Source: Isoetes taiwanensis
Lineage: Eukaryota > Streptophyta > Lycopodiopsida > Isoetales > Isoetaceae
DNA: 64,000 nt
NCBI GenBank assembly: GCA_021234155.1
Contig: JAJEKV010000004.1
Location: 9,988,109 to 10,052,108, forward strand
Direction of reading: 5' to 3'
The notes under the pieces were generated by a model that did not search any database, was not told where the DNA came from, and saw nothing but the letters and a program-made list of their open reading frames with translations. The position numbers were made by a program, and so were the translations under genes. Position 1 is the first letter of the stretch, and every line of letters starts with the position of its first letter. This document shows, one piece after another, positions 12,977 to 24,366 of the stretch.

Positions 12977-13376
12977 TAGGGGAGGATGTCCATAAAGCAC
13001 CCACTTAAGGGTAAAATTATATTATGATGGGTTTAATTTGTTTTAATCATCTATTTTGATATAACACAATAAAATTTCAAAGTTTTCAATTGGTATTAAA
13101 CACGAGTTATTTCGATAAATTGAAAGCTCGTTATGAAGGTTTGACCCCAATAGACCACCAAATGCCCTTCAATGGACCACTAAAAGTCCTTCAATGGACC
13201 ACCAAAACACTTGACCATTGGCCACAATTGCCCATTATTACACTGCGACTCGCATGAAACCAACAAGATCCCGTAAGCACCTTAATAAAAGAAAGTACAT
13301 AAGAACGTAAACCCACATCACGGTCCATGAAAAACCCCACATCAAACATATAACATAAAAAAGAAAAACAATTGTC
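12977..13376. other. AT-rich non-coding stretch
   Basis: No gene seen. It includes short repeats such as GGACCACCAAA and AACCCCACATCAAACATATAAC; the latter occurs twice, near 13329 and 13407. Confidence 0.4.
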
Positions 13377-13516
13377 TTATTCCATTTTATTCAAAGATGG
13401 CATAAACCCCACATCAAACATATAACATAAAAAAGAAAAAAGAAAAAAGATGGCATCAACACCCCTACAATGCCCAAAACCAAACACAAAACATATCTCC
13501 CAGAGATCAGGGATAA

Positions 13517-13969
13517 TCAGGCAATCAGGCCCAACGAAATTGCTGGATAAGTCGGGAGAAATTGAGGAGGATACTCGGTCAAAATGAGCAAAAACTCGCG
13601 CAGCTGGATAGGACGTAAAGACGAAAAGCCCCATAGCAAAATGATGTCTCCCAGGAAACGAGCTCGAGCTGGATCAACAAATCTATACGAGCGGAACACC
13701 CTACGAACAGCAGGAGAAAAGGCAGCATAAAGGCGTAGCGCCCGGAAGAATTCTTCAGGCAAGTCGATGTCCACGTGTTCAAGCTGCAAGGCATTCCGAG
13801 CAGATGGGTGCAAAGCCTCCAAATGTGAAGCATAAAGATGGTGTGTGGTCATCGGAATCTCCGGTGGAGAAAAAGGTGGAAAAAACCCCACAGGGAAAAT
13901 CTTGGCAGAGCACAAAGGACAAGGGAACGGCATCGGACCTGAGAACAGACCAAAGAAGGTAATCGGCAA
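13517..13969 (-). CDS. Unrecognised 150-aa open frame
   Basis: A minus-strand frame with a charged, fairly balanced middle (for example HVDIDLPEEFFRALRLYAAF) ending in a Pro/Leu-rich segment. I do not recognise a domain. It sits in a stretch (13.4-15.3 kb) where the minus strand is unusually stop-poor in several frames because the plus strand is purine-rich, so length alone is weak evidence. It borders the inverted-repeat complex and could be a remnant of a transposon protein. Promoter and start are uncertain. Confidence 0.25.
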   Translation of the reverse strand: MPITFFGLFSGPMPFPCPLCSAKIFPVGFFPPFSPPEIPMTTHHLYASHLEALHPSARNALQLEHVDIDLPEEFFRALRLYAAFSPAVRRVFRSYRFVDPARARFLGDIILLWGFSSLRPIQLREFLLILTEYPPQFLPTYPAISLGLIA

Positions 13970-14968
13970 CGAACTGTATGCCCAAAGCCACGCTGGGGAA
14001 AAAGGAAGCCATGGCTAGAAATATAAAGATCAAGTATGACAGCACAAGGGGAAGGAACGAATGGCGACACACCTGCAAGCCGAATGAATGGAGGCCAAGA
14101 ACGGCTGGAAAAAGCATGCAAAAACTAGTGGCAGCCAGGAGCCAGCAAAAATAGCGAGCCCACAAGAAGCAGCCAAAAATACGACAGAAGACTTGATGGA
14201 AAATCAGCAAAAACATACCAGAGGAGCGCCAGAATGAAGGGATTTGGTCAGCAAAGCACTAAGAGGAAGCCAACCCGACCAGAAACCTGCAAGCCAAGGT
14301 CTAATAGCCCGCAGACAGCGCCCATGCCCAAGGAGGCGGCAGAAGGCCCCCAATTGCATCCTACAGAAGCGGCTCACGGTGAAGAAGGAGAAAATCCAGG
14401 GAACAGAGGCGAGCAGAGGCCAGAGTAGCGGGAAACCAAAAGGGCAATACAGCTAAGGGCCAAAGGGGATAGAAGGAGCAAATGTATCCTAGGTTGCGGC
14501 CATGCAAGAGAGGCTAAGAGCAGAAACAGAAGCGCAGAGCTGAAGACAACACTAAGGCAACGAGTCAACCCTCCAGCCAGTATAATGCAGGGCAAGCGGA
14601 ATGACAGAACGAGCATACAAGGAAACCGAGATCACAGATAAGCCCAAGCCGGAAAGGGCTAAAGAGCGGATGAATCCGCAACCAAAGAGCAAGGGCAGAC
14701 CCGAATATAGAGAAGAAGCTCGAAGCAATCCAGGGATAGATCAAATGAAACAAGGAATAGAAAAAAGCATGCGCCACCGACGCCCAGTCCATCCAACACC
14801 GAAAAATTATTCCACACAAAAAACCCAGAACATCCACAGGACATGATCAAACCATTCAACAGGACGGACCAAGAGCCCGAAAACGAACCCATCATACCCG
14901 AACATCCAAACCTGACCTAAACCCATCATTAGACCTCCACAACAGCCGTCTCATAACTAACAAAGAGC

Positions 14969-15295
14969 CTATGCACCAAAGTCAATATGCAAATAACCAG
15001 AAGAGCCACGATCCCAATAGAGCAATAGAAATAAAGAGAAGCCATGCATAACGAAAACAAAGCTGTAGAAGCATATTGAGTATGGAAGAAGGACAAATTC
15101 GTAGAATCCTGCTGAGCATGGAAGAGGAGGGAGCGTACCGTCCAAAAAAATGATGACGAAACTCGCCAGGCAGGTGCACGCGGCGAGAAGGTGAAGCACG
15201 AGACTGGTGGAGAAGCTGGGGAAGAAATCCATCGGATGAAGGGCCATCGAAGCTCGGAGAAGGAAGGAAGCTGCTGTGAGAAGGCGCTTTCTCAT
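14969..15295 (-). CDS. Hydrophobic 108-aa open frame at edge of the inverted-repeat complex
   Basis: It starts at an ATG inside the repeated CTCATCTCTCAGCAGT motif. It encodes a basic N-terminus followed by two or three hydrophobic stretches that could be membrane segments. No family is recognised. The same ATG-bearing motif recurs in the repeat copies (for example near 19012 and 19400), where a different downstream sequence follows, so this looks like repeat-driven chance coding. Low confidence as a real gene. Confidence 0.15.
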   Translation of the reverse strand: MRKRLLTAASFLLRASMALHPMDFFPSFSTSLVLHLLAACTCLASFVIIFLDGTLPPLPCSAGFYEFVLLPYSICFYSFVFVMHGFSLFLLLYWDRGSSGYLHIDFGA

Positions 15296-17115
15296 CTCTC
15301 AGCAGTATCCATGGCTTCTATTCTTTGATCTCATGGGGAGGAGGGGCTTCTTCTTGCATGAGCTACTCTTTCTTGACCATTCATATCCTTTCTAACCTCT
15401 TCTATCTTTGTCCTTTTGTCCGGCATAGGACAATCTTCAGCTTTTCTCCTCGGATCCAGTATTTGAAGTTCTCTGGTATCGGGATGTTGTTGGTTTCATG
15501 CGAGTCGTAGTGCAAGAATGTCATCGATTCGCGTAGCGGATCGGCATTCTTGCACAAGACGAGCATGCATGCATTGCATGTGTTGCATGCATGCATCGCA
15601 TTTTATTGCGGAGTTCTTCATCGACGTTTCATCGGCGCTTTCTCATCTCTCAGCAGTATCCATGGCTCCCACCCTTCCCCCCCTTAAAATTGTTATTTAT
15701 ATGTTCATATTTGTTATAATTGTCGCGTAGCACGCGTGACCAGCCCCTCGCTTTTTTGAGGTATAAATGTTGTTTTTTTGTCGCGTGGCACGCATGACCA
15801 GCCCCTTGCTTTTCGAGGTTTTTTCGCTATTGGTTTTTCTGTTGGTGATGTGCAGGTCCAACGGTGATGCGCGACTTCGGTATTCTCTGTGGAGCATGGG
15901 TTTTTTTGTGGGAATGTTTAGCAGCCCTGCGTTGTCCAAGCCCCTTGCTGAGATTTTATCGCTAGGGTTTTTCCTCGAAAACCCGAAAGGGCGGGGTTTT
16001 TTAATCCCGGCGATAAGCTCTCGGCAGGTACACTAGCCAACATCTGGAGCACACAATTTTATTTGGGGTCCAGGTGTTATAACTGGATATTCCCTATGTT
16101 TTTCATTTTTTGGGTAGCCTGCGATGTGCGGCTACCCACCTTATACCATTGTAGAAAAAACTGCTGAGATGAATGAAAAGCCTATCTATCTCATCTCTCA
16201 ACAGAATCCATGGCTTCTATTCGTTGATCTCATGCGGAGGAGGGGCTTCTTCTTGCATGAGCTACTCTTTCTTGGCCATTCATATCCTTTCTAACCTCTT
16301 CTATCTTTGCCCTTTTGTCCGGCATAGGACAGTCTTCAACCTTTCTCCTCGGATCTAGTATTTGAAGTTCTCTGGTATCGGGATGTTGTTGGTTTCATGC
16401 GAGTCGCAGTGCAAGAATGTCATCGATTCGCGTAGCGAATCGACATTCTTGCACCAGACGAGCATGCATGCATTGCATGCGTCGCATGCATGCATCGCAT
16501 GCATTTTTAGGCCATTCATCAGGTTGGGGATCGCTACTTATTGCAGAGTTCTTCATCGACGTTTCATCGGCGCTTTCTCATCTCTCAGCAATATCCATGG
16601 CTCCCACCCTTCCCCCCCTTAAAATTGTTATTATATGTTCATATTTGTTATAATTGCAAGTGGCACGCTGCGGACCAGCCCCGCTTTTTCGAGGTGTAAA
16701 TGTTGTTTTTGTCGCGGCACGCGGACGGACCAGCCCTCGCCGAGGTTTTTCTCTATTGGTTTTGTTGTTGGTGATGTGCAGGTCCAGGGGTGATGCGCGA
16801 CTTCGGTATTCTCTGTGGAGCGTGGGTTGTTTTGTGGGAATGTTTAGCAGCCCTGCGTTGTCCAAGCCCCTTGCCGAGATCTTATCGCTAGGGTTTTTCC
16901 TCGAAAACCCGAAAGGGCGGGGTTTTTTAATCCCGGCGATAAGCTCTCGGCAGGTACACTAGCCACCATCTGTAGCACACAATTTTATTTGGGGTCCAGG
17001 TGTTATAACTGGATATTCCCTATGTTTTTTCATTTTTTGGGTATCCTGCAATGTGCAGCTACCCACCCTATACCATTGTAGAAAAAACTGCTGAGATGAA
17101 TGAAAAGCCTATCTA
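15283..17115 (+). repeat. Left arm of inverted-repeat complex: two direct copies of a ~0.9-kb module
   Basis: Copy one is about 15283-16193 and copy two about 16190-17115. Each runs from CTCATCTCTCARCAG through TTTGTCCGGCATAGGACA, a cluster of CATGCATG palindromes, CACCCTTCCCCCCCTTAAA, the stem-loop GAAAACCCGAAAGGGCGGGG, and ends at GATGAATGAAAAGCCTATCT. Inside copy one, the CGCGT(A/G)(G/C)CACGC...CCAGCCCC segment is itself duplicated (15721-15765 and 15778-15820). The unit resembles a retroelement 3' region but contains no recognised ORF. Confidence 0.85.
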
Positions 17116-18528
17116 TTGAGCCTTATATAATGGCTCGTCCCTCCCCAGAATGGTGATCCGAGGGCTCGGATCGATGCAATTCTGGGAAGGGACTCGCAAT
17201 AGACACAAAACCGGCCGACTACCAGAGAACTTCCTAACTATAAGCCCAGCCGCCGCGAAACCTCCAAGTGTTGAGTCGGGTCACGAAGCACTTAGCAAGA
17301 GTAAGAAGAAGAGGATCGCCAGCGACCGTGAGCGCAAGCTGCATCATGTGGATCCCCGCGACATATCAGTACTAAAGCTAGTGCCACACATATGGTCTGC
17401 TATTATAACGCAAAAGAAGGAATGAATATGAAAAAAGGTTGTAGACATGTTAGAACAAACAAGAGCAAGGTTAAGAGGAAAAATTAAGGTGAAGGTTAAT
17501 GTAAACCAACATAAATCGAGCAAATTAAAATTAATCAGAAATGAAGATTAAGGTTAATGTTAAAGAGGGTGAAGTAGTCAAAAGAGAGGTTAAGGCCAAT
17601 GAAAAGGAGAAGATCAGGGTCAAAACTGCTAAGGTCAAGATGGGGAGCAAGGAGGTAAGCCAGATAGTAGAGAGGAATAAATGAAAATACAATGACTATG
17701 TAAAGTGACGGATGATAAATAAAGCTAGGGCCATATGGAGGGTCTGAAATACTAAAGCAAAAACACAGTAGTGGACATGATAAAGGAACAAAAAAGACAA
17801 GGACTATCGGAAGGAACATGTTAGAAAAGAAGAACGCCTGGTGAAATGTAAAATATAAAAGAACGCCTAAGGATAAGGCCGAACGAATGTGCATGACGGA
17901 GAAGCGGCAAGCTGCACAACAACGAGCACTCAAAGCGATGTGAGCAATTAGTAATGAGGAAAATCAACAATACCTGAAAAAAAGAAGATAGCATCACCCG
18001 GAGGGTGGAGAAAAAGCGTCACCCAGCGGGTGGAAGAAAAAACCGTGATAAATAAAAATTTGACGTCTAGCAAAATAGTTTACATGAAGGAACATCGTCA
18101 AAATATAAAAACCCAATAGGAAACTAGATACCAGGTGCGAATAAGTACACAGATAAGAGACCCAACAATGTCGTAAATGCAATTTGCCCAAAAAACAATT
18201 CCAATGTAACCTCTAATTTCATTTTCAAGATGCCAAATGCATAAAGACCGACTTAAAATATGCCCTAAACCAGAGAATAAAAACAAAGTATACCAATGTC
18301 TGAAGTCCAGCAGTCTAAATGGCAAGAGGCAAGCACCAGGCAAGGAGGTGCATACGGTCTGTGAAATGGTCTGGAACAAGAATAGGAGAGTGAAGGTGAA
18401 TACGAAGAGAGCCAAGATCTTATGGAAAACCGTCTAATTATTACGTTAAACCAGTGGAGAGAGAGGTCAAAGGAAGACACGACCCACATGTGGAAAAAAC
18501 AAATGGTTAGAAATGCCATTCTAATATG
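17116..18528. other. Spacer between the inverted arms
   Basis: About 1.4 kb. The first ~260 bp (17122-17380) are repeated directly at 20297-20545. The rest is A/G-rich on the plus strand with irregular GGTTAA/AAGGTCAAG repeats. The long minus-strand frame at 17535-17933 is purely hydrophobic and looks like a compositional artefact. Two CACCC-loop-GGGTG hairpins lie at 17994-18035. Confidence 0.6.
17994..18035. repeat. Paired CACCC/GGGTG mini-hairpins
   Basis: TCACCCGGAGGGTGGA and TCACCCAGCGGGTGGA, 25 bases apart, each able to form a 5-bp GC stem. A related group lies at 20081-20171. Confidence 0.6.
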
Positions 18529-19581
18529 GAGGCTTTTCATTCATCTCAGCAGTTTTTTCTACAATGGTATAGGGTGGGTAGCTGCACATCGCAGGCTACC
18601 CAAAAAATGAAAAACATAGGGAATATCCAGTTATAACACCTGGACCCCAAATAAAATTGTGTGCTACAGATGTTGGCTAGTGTACCTGCCGAGAGCATAT
18701 CGTCGGGATTAAAAACCCCGCCCTTTCGGGTTTTTGAGGAAAAACCCTAGCGATAAAATCTCGGCAAGGGGCTTGGACAACGCAGGACTGCTAAACGTTC
18801 CCACAAAAAAACCCACGCTCCACAGAGAATACCGAAGTCGCGCATCACCCCTGGACCTGCACATCACCAACAGAAAAACCAATAGAGAAAAAACCTCGAA
18901 AAGCGAGGGGATGGTCACGCGTGCCACGCGACAATTATAACAAATATGAACATATAAATAACAATTTTAAGGGGGGGAAGGGTGGGAGCCATGGATACTG
19001 CTGAGAGATGAGAAAGCGCCGATGAAATGTTGATGAAGAACTCTGCAATAAGTAGCGATCCCCAAACTGATGAACGGCCTAAAAATGCATGCGATGCATG
19101 CATGCGACGCATGCAATGCATGCATGCTCGTCTGGTGCAAGAATGCCGATTCGCTACACGAATCGATGACATTCTTGCACTGCGACTCGCATGAAACCAA
19201 CAAGATTCCGATACCAGAGAACTTCAAATACTAGATCCGAGGAGAAAGGTTGAAGATTGTCCTATGCCGGACAAAAGGGCAAAGATAGAAGAGGTTAGAA
19301 AGGATATGAATGGCCAAGAAAGAGTAGCTCATGCAAGAAGAAGCCCCTCCTCCGCATGAGATCAAAGAATAGAAGCCATGGATACTGCTGAGAGATGAGA
19401 AAGCACCGATGAAATGTTGATGAAGAACTCTGCAATAAGTAGCGATCCCCAACCTGATGAATGGCCTAAAAATGCATGCGATGCATGCATGCGACGCATG
19501 CAATGCATAAATGCGACGCATGCAACGCATGCATGCTCGTCTGGTGCAAGAATGCCGATTCGCTACGCGAATCGATGACAT
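18529..19581 (-). repeat. Right (inverted) arm of the repeat complex
   Basis: Reverse complement of the 15283-17115 module. The stretch from AGGCTTTTCATTCATC at 18531 to about 19402 matches one full module. About 19403-19581 is a further partial copy containing the CATGCATG palindrome cluster, expanded by one extra GACGCATGCAA unit. Together with the left arm it makes an imperfect palindrome about 4.3 kb across. Arms differ at scattered positions, for example GTAGCGGATC against GTAGCGAATC. Confidence 0.85.
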
Positions 19582-20296
19582 TATTAGACCATACATTTAG
19601 TTCAATTTTTAGTACTTTTTAAGGTGGGCTATTCTGGGAAGGGACTCGCAGAGAACACAAAACCGGTCGATAGGCTTGTCATTCATCACAGCAGCAGTAT
19701 ACAATAGTTTGAAGGAATGTGTGGGGAGCTGACCATAGGAACATCATCGAGCTGCCACACGAGAAAGAACCAATAAAGGAGGCCGAGGCAAGCAGAAGGG
19801 TACTGGCGACACCTTTTCATCGAGATGAAAAACCCCGTCCTTTTGGGTTTTCGAGGAAAACCCTAATGAGAAAATGTCGCCAACAACCTTGAGGGATGCC
19901 TGGAGAACGAAAAAAGGAGCGGTCCGGAGGAGAGTTAACCTGGGATTAGACCGTTTGCAAAAAATAACAACTACTGAAAACACCCATTAATGGTTAGGAA
20001 AAAGGAACAAGCAAGGCAAGCGCGCCGAATCAATGACAAACAATCAAGATGAGAGGATGGAGACAAAGAATGGAAAAAAGACCCTGCGGGTGGAAATAAA
20101 CAGCATTATCCAACGGGTGGAATATAGCACCACTAAGCTGGTGGGAAAAACAGCAACACCCTGCGGGTGGAATAAAGTACATAGAGGCAGCATAGAACAG
20201 AAACATATGGAAAAAAGACGAACACAAAACGGGCAAGGAAAGAGAAGCTACTGTGAGAAGACGCCGATAACCAGCTAGAAGACGGAAGAACACATA
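19582..20296. other. Repeat-derived DNA right of the palindrome
   Basis: It contains another copy of ATTCTGGGAAGGGACTCGCA (19630), the stem-loop motif in inverse orientation (19821-19860), and the CACCC hairpin series (20081-20171). The minus-strand frame at 20030-20464 repeats an FHPxG-like phrase only because it crosses those hairpins. No gene recognised. Confidence 0.55.
20081..20171. repeat. Array of four GGGTGG mini-hairpins
   Basis: Hairpins at 20081-20094 (ACCCTGCGGGT), 20107-20121 (TATCCAACGGGTGGA, weakly paired), 20128-20145 (CACCACTAAGCTGGTGGG) and 20154-20171 (CACCCTGCGGGTGG). They are separated by short A-rich spacers with a period near 20-27 bp. Function unknown. Confidence 0.6.
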
Positions 20297-20545
20297 TATA
20301 GCTGCTCGTCCCATCCTAGAAATGCCGATCCAAGGGCTCGGATCGATGCCATTCTGGGAAGGGACTCGCAGAGAACACAAAACCGGCCGACCACCAGAGA
20401 ACTTCCTTATCCATAAGCCTAGTTGACGAGAAACCTTGAGATGTTGAGCAGAGTCGTGCACCACGTAGTGAGCGTGAGAGGATGAGGACCGCTAACAACC
20501 GTGAGCACGAGCATCAGCATGTGGACCCTGCAGATTTAGCAAAAA
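20297..20545 (+). repeat. Direct copy of the 17122-17380 module
   Basis: Shares CAAGGGCTCGGATCGATGC (GAGGGCTCGGATCGATGC in the first copy), TTCTGGGAAGGGACTCGCA, CACAAAACCGGCCGACYACC and GAGAACTTCC, then diverges around GACCGTGAGC/AACCGTGAGC. Its own GGGCTCGGATCGATGC forms part of a short inverted pair with the CTGCTCGTCCC side. Non-coding. Confidence 0.75.
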
Positions 20546-21048
20546 GAGAGGAAACGTGGGAGAATGCTAAAAACTATGGTCTAATATATAAGGGCAAGAA
20601 AGGTAAACCAGGTTATCAAAAATGGGTTGGAATTAGGGTCTAAGGAGAAGGTAAGGTGATGACCAAGGATAGGAAACGAACATTTCCAAGCATAAATGTG
20701 ACATAATGAAGCATGGAAACAAATGCAACACGAAATAACTACAGGATCTAAGGCAAAGATAAGGTTATAGCCAAGGAGAGAGGGGAGATGACGGGTGAGA
20801 GCTCCAAGGTTATAGCAGTATTCCTGAGGCTAACAATAGGACAAAGTGGAGCTACAAGAACAAAGGAGCCAAGGATGCAAATTGTGGACAAAGTTGCAAT
20901 AAGAATGTAAAAAACATCATGGAAAAGGATGGTGTAATAAATCATATCTGTGATAACTCAAGAGGCTGGATCATGCAATAAAAAATGTGTCGAGTCTGAA
21001 AAACAAATATAAAGATAAAGAAACCAACCAGGGAAAAAATTACTAAGG
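20546..21048. other. A/G-rich non-coding stretch
   Basis: Irregular AAGGTTATAG/AAGGAG-type repeats similar in style to the spacer at 17.5-17.9 kb. No gene seen. Confidence 0.4.
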
Positions 21049-21620
21049 TCATATTTTAGATTAGCTAGAACAACTTTGGCTAATTTAACCCAAAATACAT
21101 AGGAAAACTTTCGAATGTTTGGCTAAAGTTGAATAATTTTCCTTTACTAGTTTTGAATGTTTGGCTATTTTTTGTTTGAACCTTCATATAAACTTTAGCC
21201 AAACATTTATGCAATGCCAAACTTTTTATTGTACGAACATATTAATAATAATAGAAATCTACTAGTTGGAGAACAAAAAACTGTCATCTAATATAGTATT
21301 AGCAACCTCTATTCCATAATCTCATGAATAATCTCATATTTTACATTAGCTATTAAAAAGTATGGCTAATCTATCCCTAAATGCATAGGAAAACTTTCGA
21401 ACGTTTGGCTAAAGTGGAAGAATTTTTCCGCTCCTTCTTTCTTATGTTTGGCTAAACCTTGGTGTACGGGAGGTCAACTTTGAAAATATTTGGCGATTTT
21501 TTTCTTTTTTCCAAAAATTTCCTCCTTTATAGTTTAGCCGTACTTTTTCCAAAAATGTCCAAAAAATCGCCATTTGGCTAATATTAGCCGCTATTTTTTT
21601 CCCTAAAACCAACCTAACAA
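21049..21620. repeat. Duplicated AT-rich repeat (TTTGGCTAA family)
   Basis: About 21049-21145 recurs at about 21336-21425, sharing CATAGGAAAACTTTCGAA and TTTGGCTAAAGT. TTTGGCTAA-type motifs recur on both strands throughout. Probably a MITE or a tandemly duplicated non-autonomous element. I could not define its ends. Confidence 0.6.
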
Positions 21621-22950
21621 TAGAGCATGGCAATCAATAAAAAAGGAGTCTTGGCAAGTTAACTGATTAAGTGTGAGCAAATTAGAAAAACAAGGAATGC
21701 AAAAGCATAATGAATGAGCAATAGTCATGAAATTGCTTTTCTGAGAAAATGAAAACTATAGGGAATGAGTCCAAGAAAGATAACGCAAAACAAGAATATA
21801 TCCGATATAAAACCCATGTTATAAAAACTCAAATAGAGTGCCAAATGCAAAGATGCCATAACCAGAAAAATATGAAATGATATATAATTATGAGGCAAGA
21901 TTGCGTTCTGATAAGCCTAAAACTATACAAAATAACGACAGGAAATATGATGTAAACTAAATTCTGCCAAATAAAAGATACTGTATGATAAAAATACTGT
22001 GTAAACATGAAATAAAAGAGAGGCGATAGTTTTGAAATCAGACATTACAAGAAAATTGAAAACATGCCGAAGGATCCATGTCATCATGCCACATCTATGT
22101 CAATAGTGATCCATGCACACCTGTATAGGGTGGACATTTACTCATGTTGCTGTCACAGTTGGACCTATCACAACACAATCTATCAGGAATTTATAGGCAT
22201 TCGATGCACCTCACACCAACCTAGGGTGGATGTTTATTTATATCGACACACTTATCACAAATGTGCACCCTAGCCTACCTTGATAGCTATATAGTGGCCA
22301 TGTCATCATGCCACTTATACTACCTCGGATCCATATGTTACCTCGGATCCATGTCATCGCTAATTGTTGCTCCTCAAAAACCAGATCTATGTCGACGGTG
22401 ATTCATGCACACTAGCACACCAACATAGGGTGGACATTTGCTCATGTTTGCGACACAGTTGGACCTATCGTAGTCTATCAAGGTTTTGTAGGCATTCGAC
22501 ACAGCCCAGTCTATCCTAACAGCTAAAGGGCGACCATGTCATCGCGCCACTTACGCTACCTTAGATCTATTGCCGCACATTTTCTATTGATGACGGGTGT
22601 CACTCCATACTTTAGACACATACACAACCACCTATCTCTAACCTCTAACTAAATAAAGATCAGAACGTCGACCCCTTCCTATCTAACTCATAAGATGATT
22701 AGCCAACCCTCACACTATTCTTTTGAACGCCTCTCCACCTTCCCGGTAGTCTCCCATATTACCCTTAATGCAATACATATTATTGCGTCTACTACCACAT
22801 ATTTTGTTACACTGTTTTTTGAAAAGATACACCACACACCTAACTACCTATGATAACCACTCCATCTAAACCGAAGAGGCCTTCCACTACTCATCCGCCT
22901 CCACCCGTTATAATACGTTTGGATGATATTAATCCACTTTACCTCCTCTT
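21621..22950. repeat. Retrotransposon-like non-coding region with duplicated blocks
   Basis: It contains two divergent copies (22092-22210 and 22386-22510) of the block also found at 8998-9112, and a duplicated CTACCTCGGATCCAT (22319 and 22336). It precedes a decayed Ty3-type reverse transcriptase in the same orientation, so it may be the leader/gag part of that element, too decayed to translate. Confidence 0.5.
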
Positions 22951-23363
22951 GAGATCAAATTGATAAGTATGAAAAATGACAGGACATTACATCTAGGGCA
23001 ACAACTTTCACCTCAAATTCAAAGCATCCATCACTCTACTCCAAGAATACTGGAATGTCTTTACCTGGTTCTTTGGGGATCTTAAACGCATCGAAATTCT
23101 AATATTAGAAATGAAAATCCCTTTGCTACCCACACCAAAGCCATTAGTATGTGTGTCTAATCATCTTGAGCCTGACTATCAATCCCGCGTCAAGAAACAA
23201 TTTGACAAGCTTTTGAACAAGTAGTCTCCTCTGTGCATCGATTAGTCAGATGGACCTCTCCATTCGTCATTGCTAAAAAACCTAACAAAAAGTTTGCATG
23301 TATGGATTTCAGAAATTCAATAAATGTTAGAGAGGAAGGTGACTTTTTCTTTCCTTTCATATA
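22951..23363 (+). pseudogene. Ty3/gypsy reverse transcriptase remnant, 5' part
   Basis: The plus strand around 23190-23363 reads, with breaks, as the start of a Ty3-type reverse transcriptase: VRWTSPFVIAKKPNKK, a CMDFRNS-like segment and FFFPFI. Frames are broken by stops and shifts. The polymerase core resumes at about 25045 beyond an inserted LINE, so this is the left half of an interrupted copy. Confidence 0.7.
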
Positions 23364-23370
23364 AAAATAC

Positions 23371-23432
23371 CGTCTATCTGTCTGTCCGTTCGTCTGTCCA
23401 CCCGTCCGCCCGCCCGTCCGTCTGTCCTTTCT
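23371..23432. repeat. (GTCY)n tetranucleotide microsatellite
   Basis: Runs of CTGTCTGTCCGTTCGTCTGT-type tetramers. It lies at the junction between the Ty3 remnant and the LINE. Confidence 0.85.
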
Positions 23433-23504
23433 CGGAAATATTACTGGAAAAAGGTGCAATGATTATTACTTATGGTTTTGGTTACATTCATCCATCCGAT
23501 TGCG

Positions 23505-24110
23505 GGTGACGATATGCTGGAAAAGCACTTTATGCAATGCAGAACAACAGCCACAGGGCAAAGCTCTATGATTGGGGCCACCAGTCACATCTGTTCAAGG
23601 TACTGGTGGAGCCCGTTCTTCTGTACAGGATCAAGGTCTAGGGCCTGGTGGTGTTCCTTGCAACTTGGAATGACTTAGAACAGGTGCAGAAGGCCTTTTT
23701 AGCACGAGCACTCGGAGTGAAATCCACGACCCCATATCAAATCCTACTGCAGGACACAGGATTCTTACCTCTTTAGAGGGCAACCCTTGATAGACACATC
23801 GTCTATTTCCAGAAGGTTATCAATATGGACGATGTTTGTCTCTGGAACCTGGCTTATACTTGGCAATGGGACCGCAGCGGCTCAAGGACTGTTGGAAGGA
23901 CAAGAGAGCTCAGTGGTTAGCCAGATGGAACGTGCAGGAACACAGGTGCATAAGGTGAATACAGAGGCCGATCGTGACAGTCTGAGGCATTATCTTGACA
24001 ATTATTTCCTCGGCAAGCTTTGGAATTCCAGGGCCCTGGTTGGGCCGCACGCGCGCTACACTGATGAATTCAACGAGTGCATGCCCTGGGCCGATAGGCT
24101 CGGGCAATCT

Positions 24111-24149
<39 letters not shown>

Positions 24150-24154
24150 ATTGA

Positions 24155-24233
<79 letters not shown>

Positions 24234-24234
24234 C

Positions 24235-24273
<39 letters not shown>

Positions 24274-24321
24274 TGCCTCGACGCCTGCGGTTCGCTGCAG
24301 GTGACGAGGTGAGAAGTTCAT

Positions 24322-24366
<45 letters not shown>

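Noticed and set aside
15973-16010. Bacterial rho-independent terminator or bacterial contamination
   Set aside because: The stem-loop plus T-run looks like one, but it is repeated in plant retroelement 3' regions and the rest of the window is eukaryotic.
17535-17933. 132-aa hydrophobic minus-strand ORF
   Set aside because: Opposite strand is an A/G-rich irregular repeat; hydrophobicity and openness follow from composition. No homology signal.
20030-20464. 144-aa minus-strand ORF with FHPxG repeats
   Set aside because: The repeats are the translated GGGTGG mini-hairpins; it spans module boundaries.
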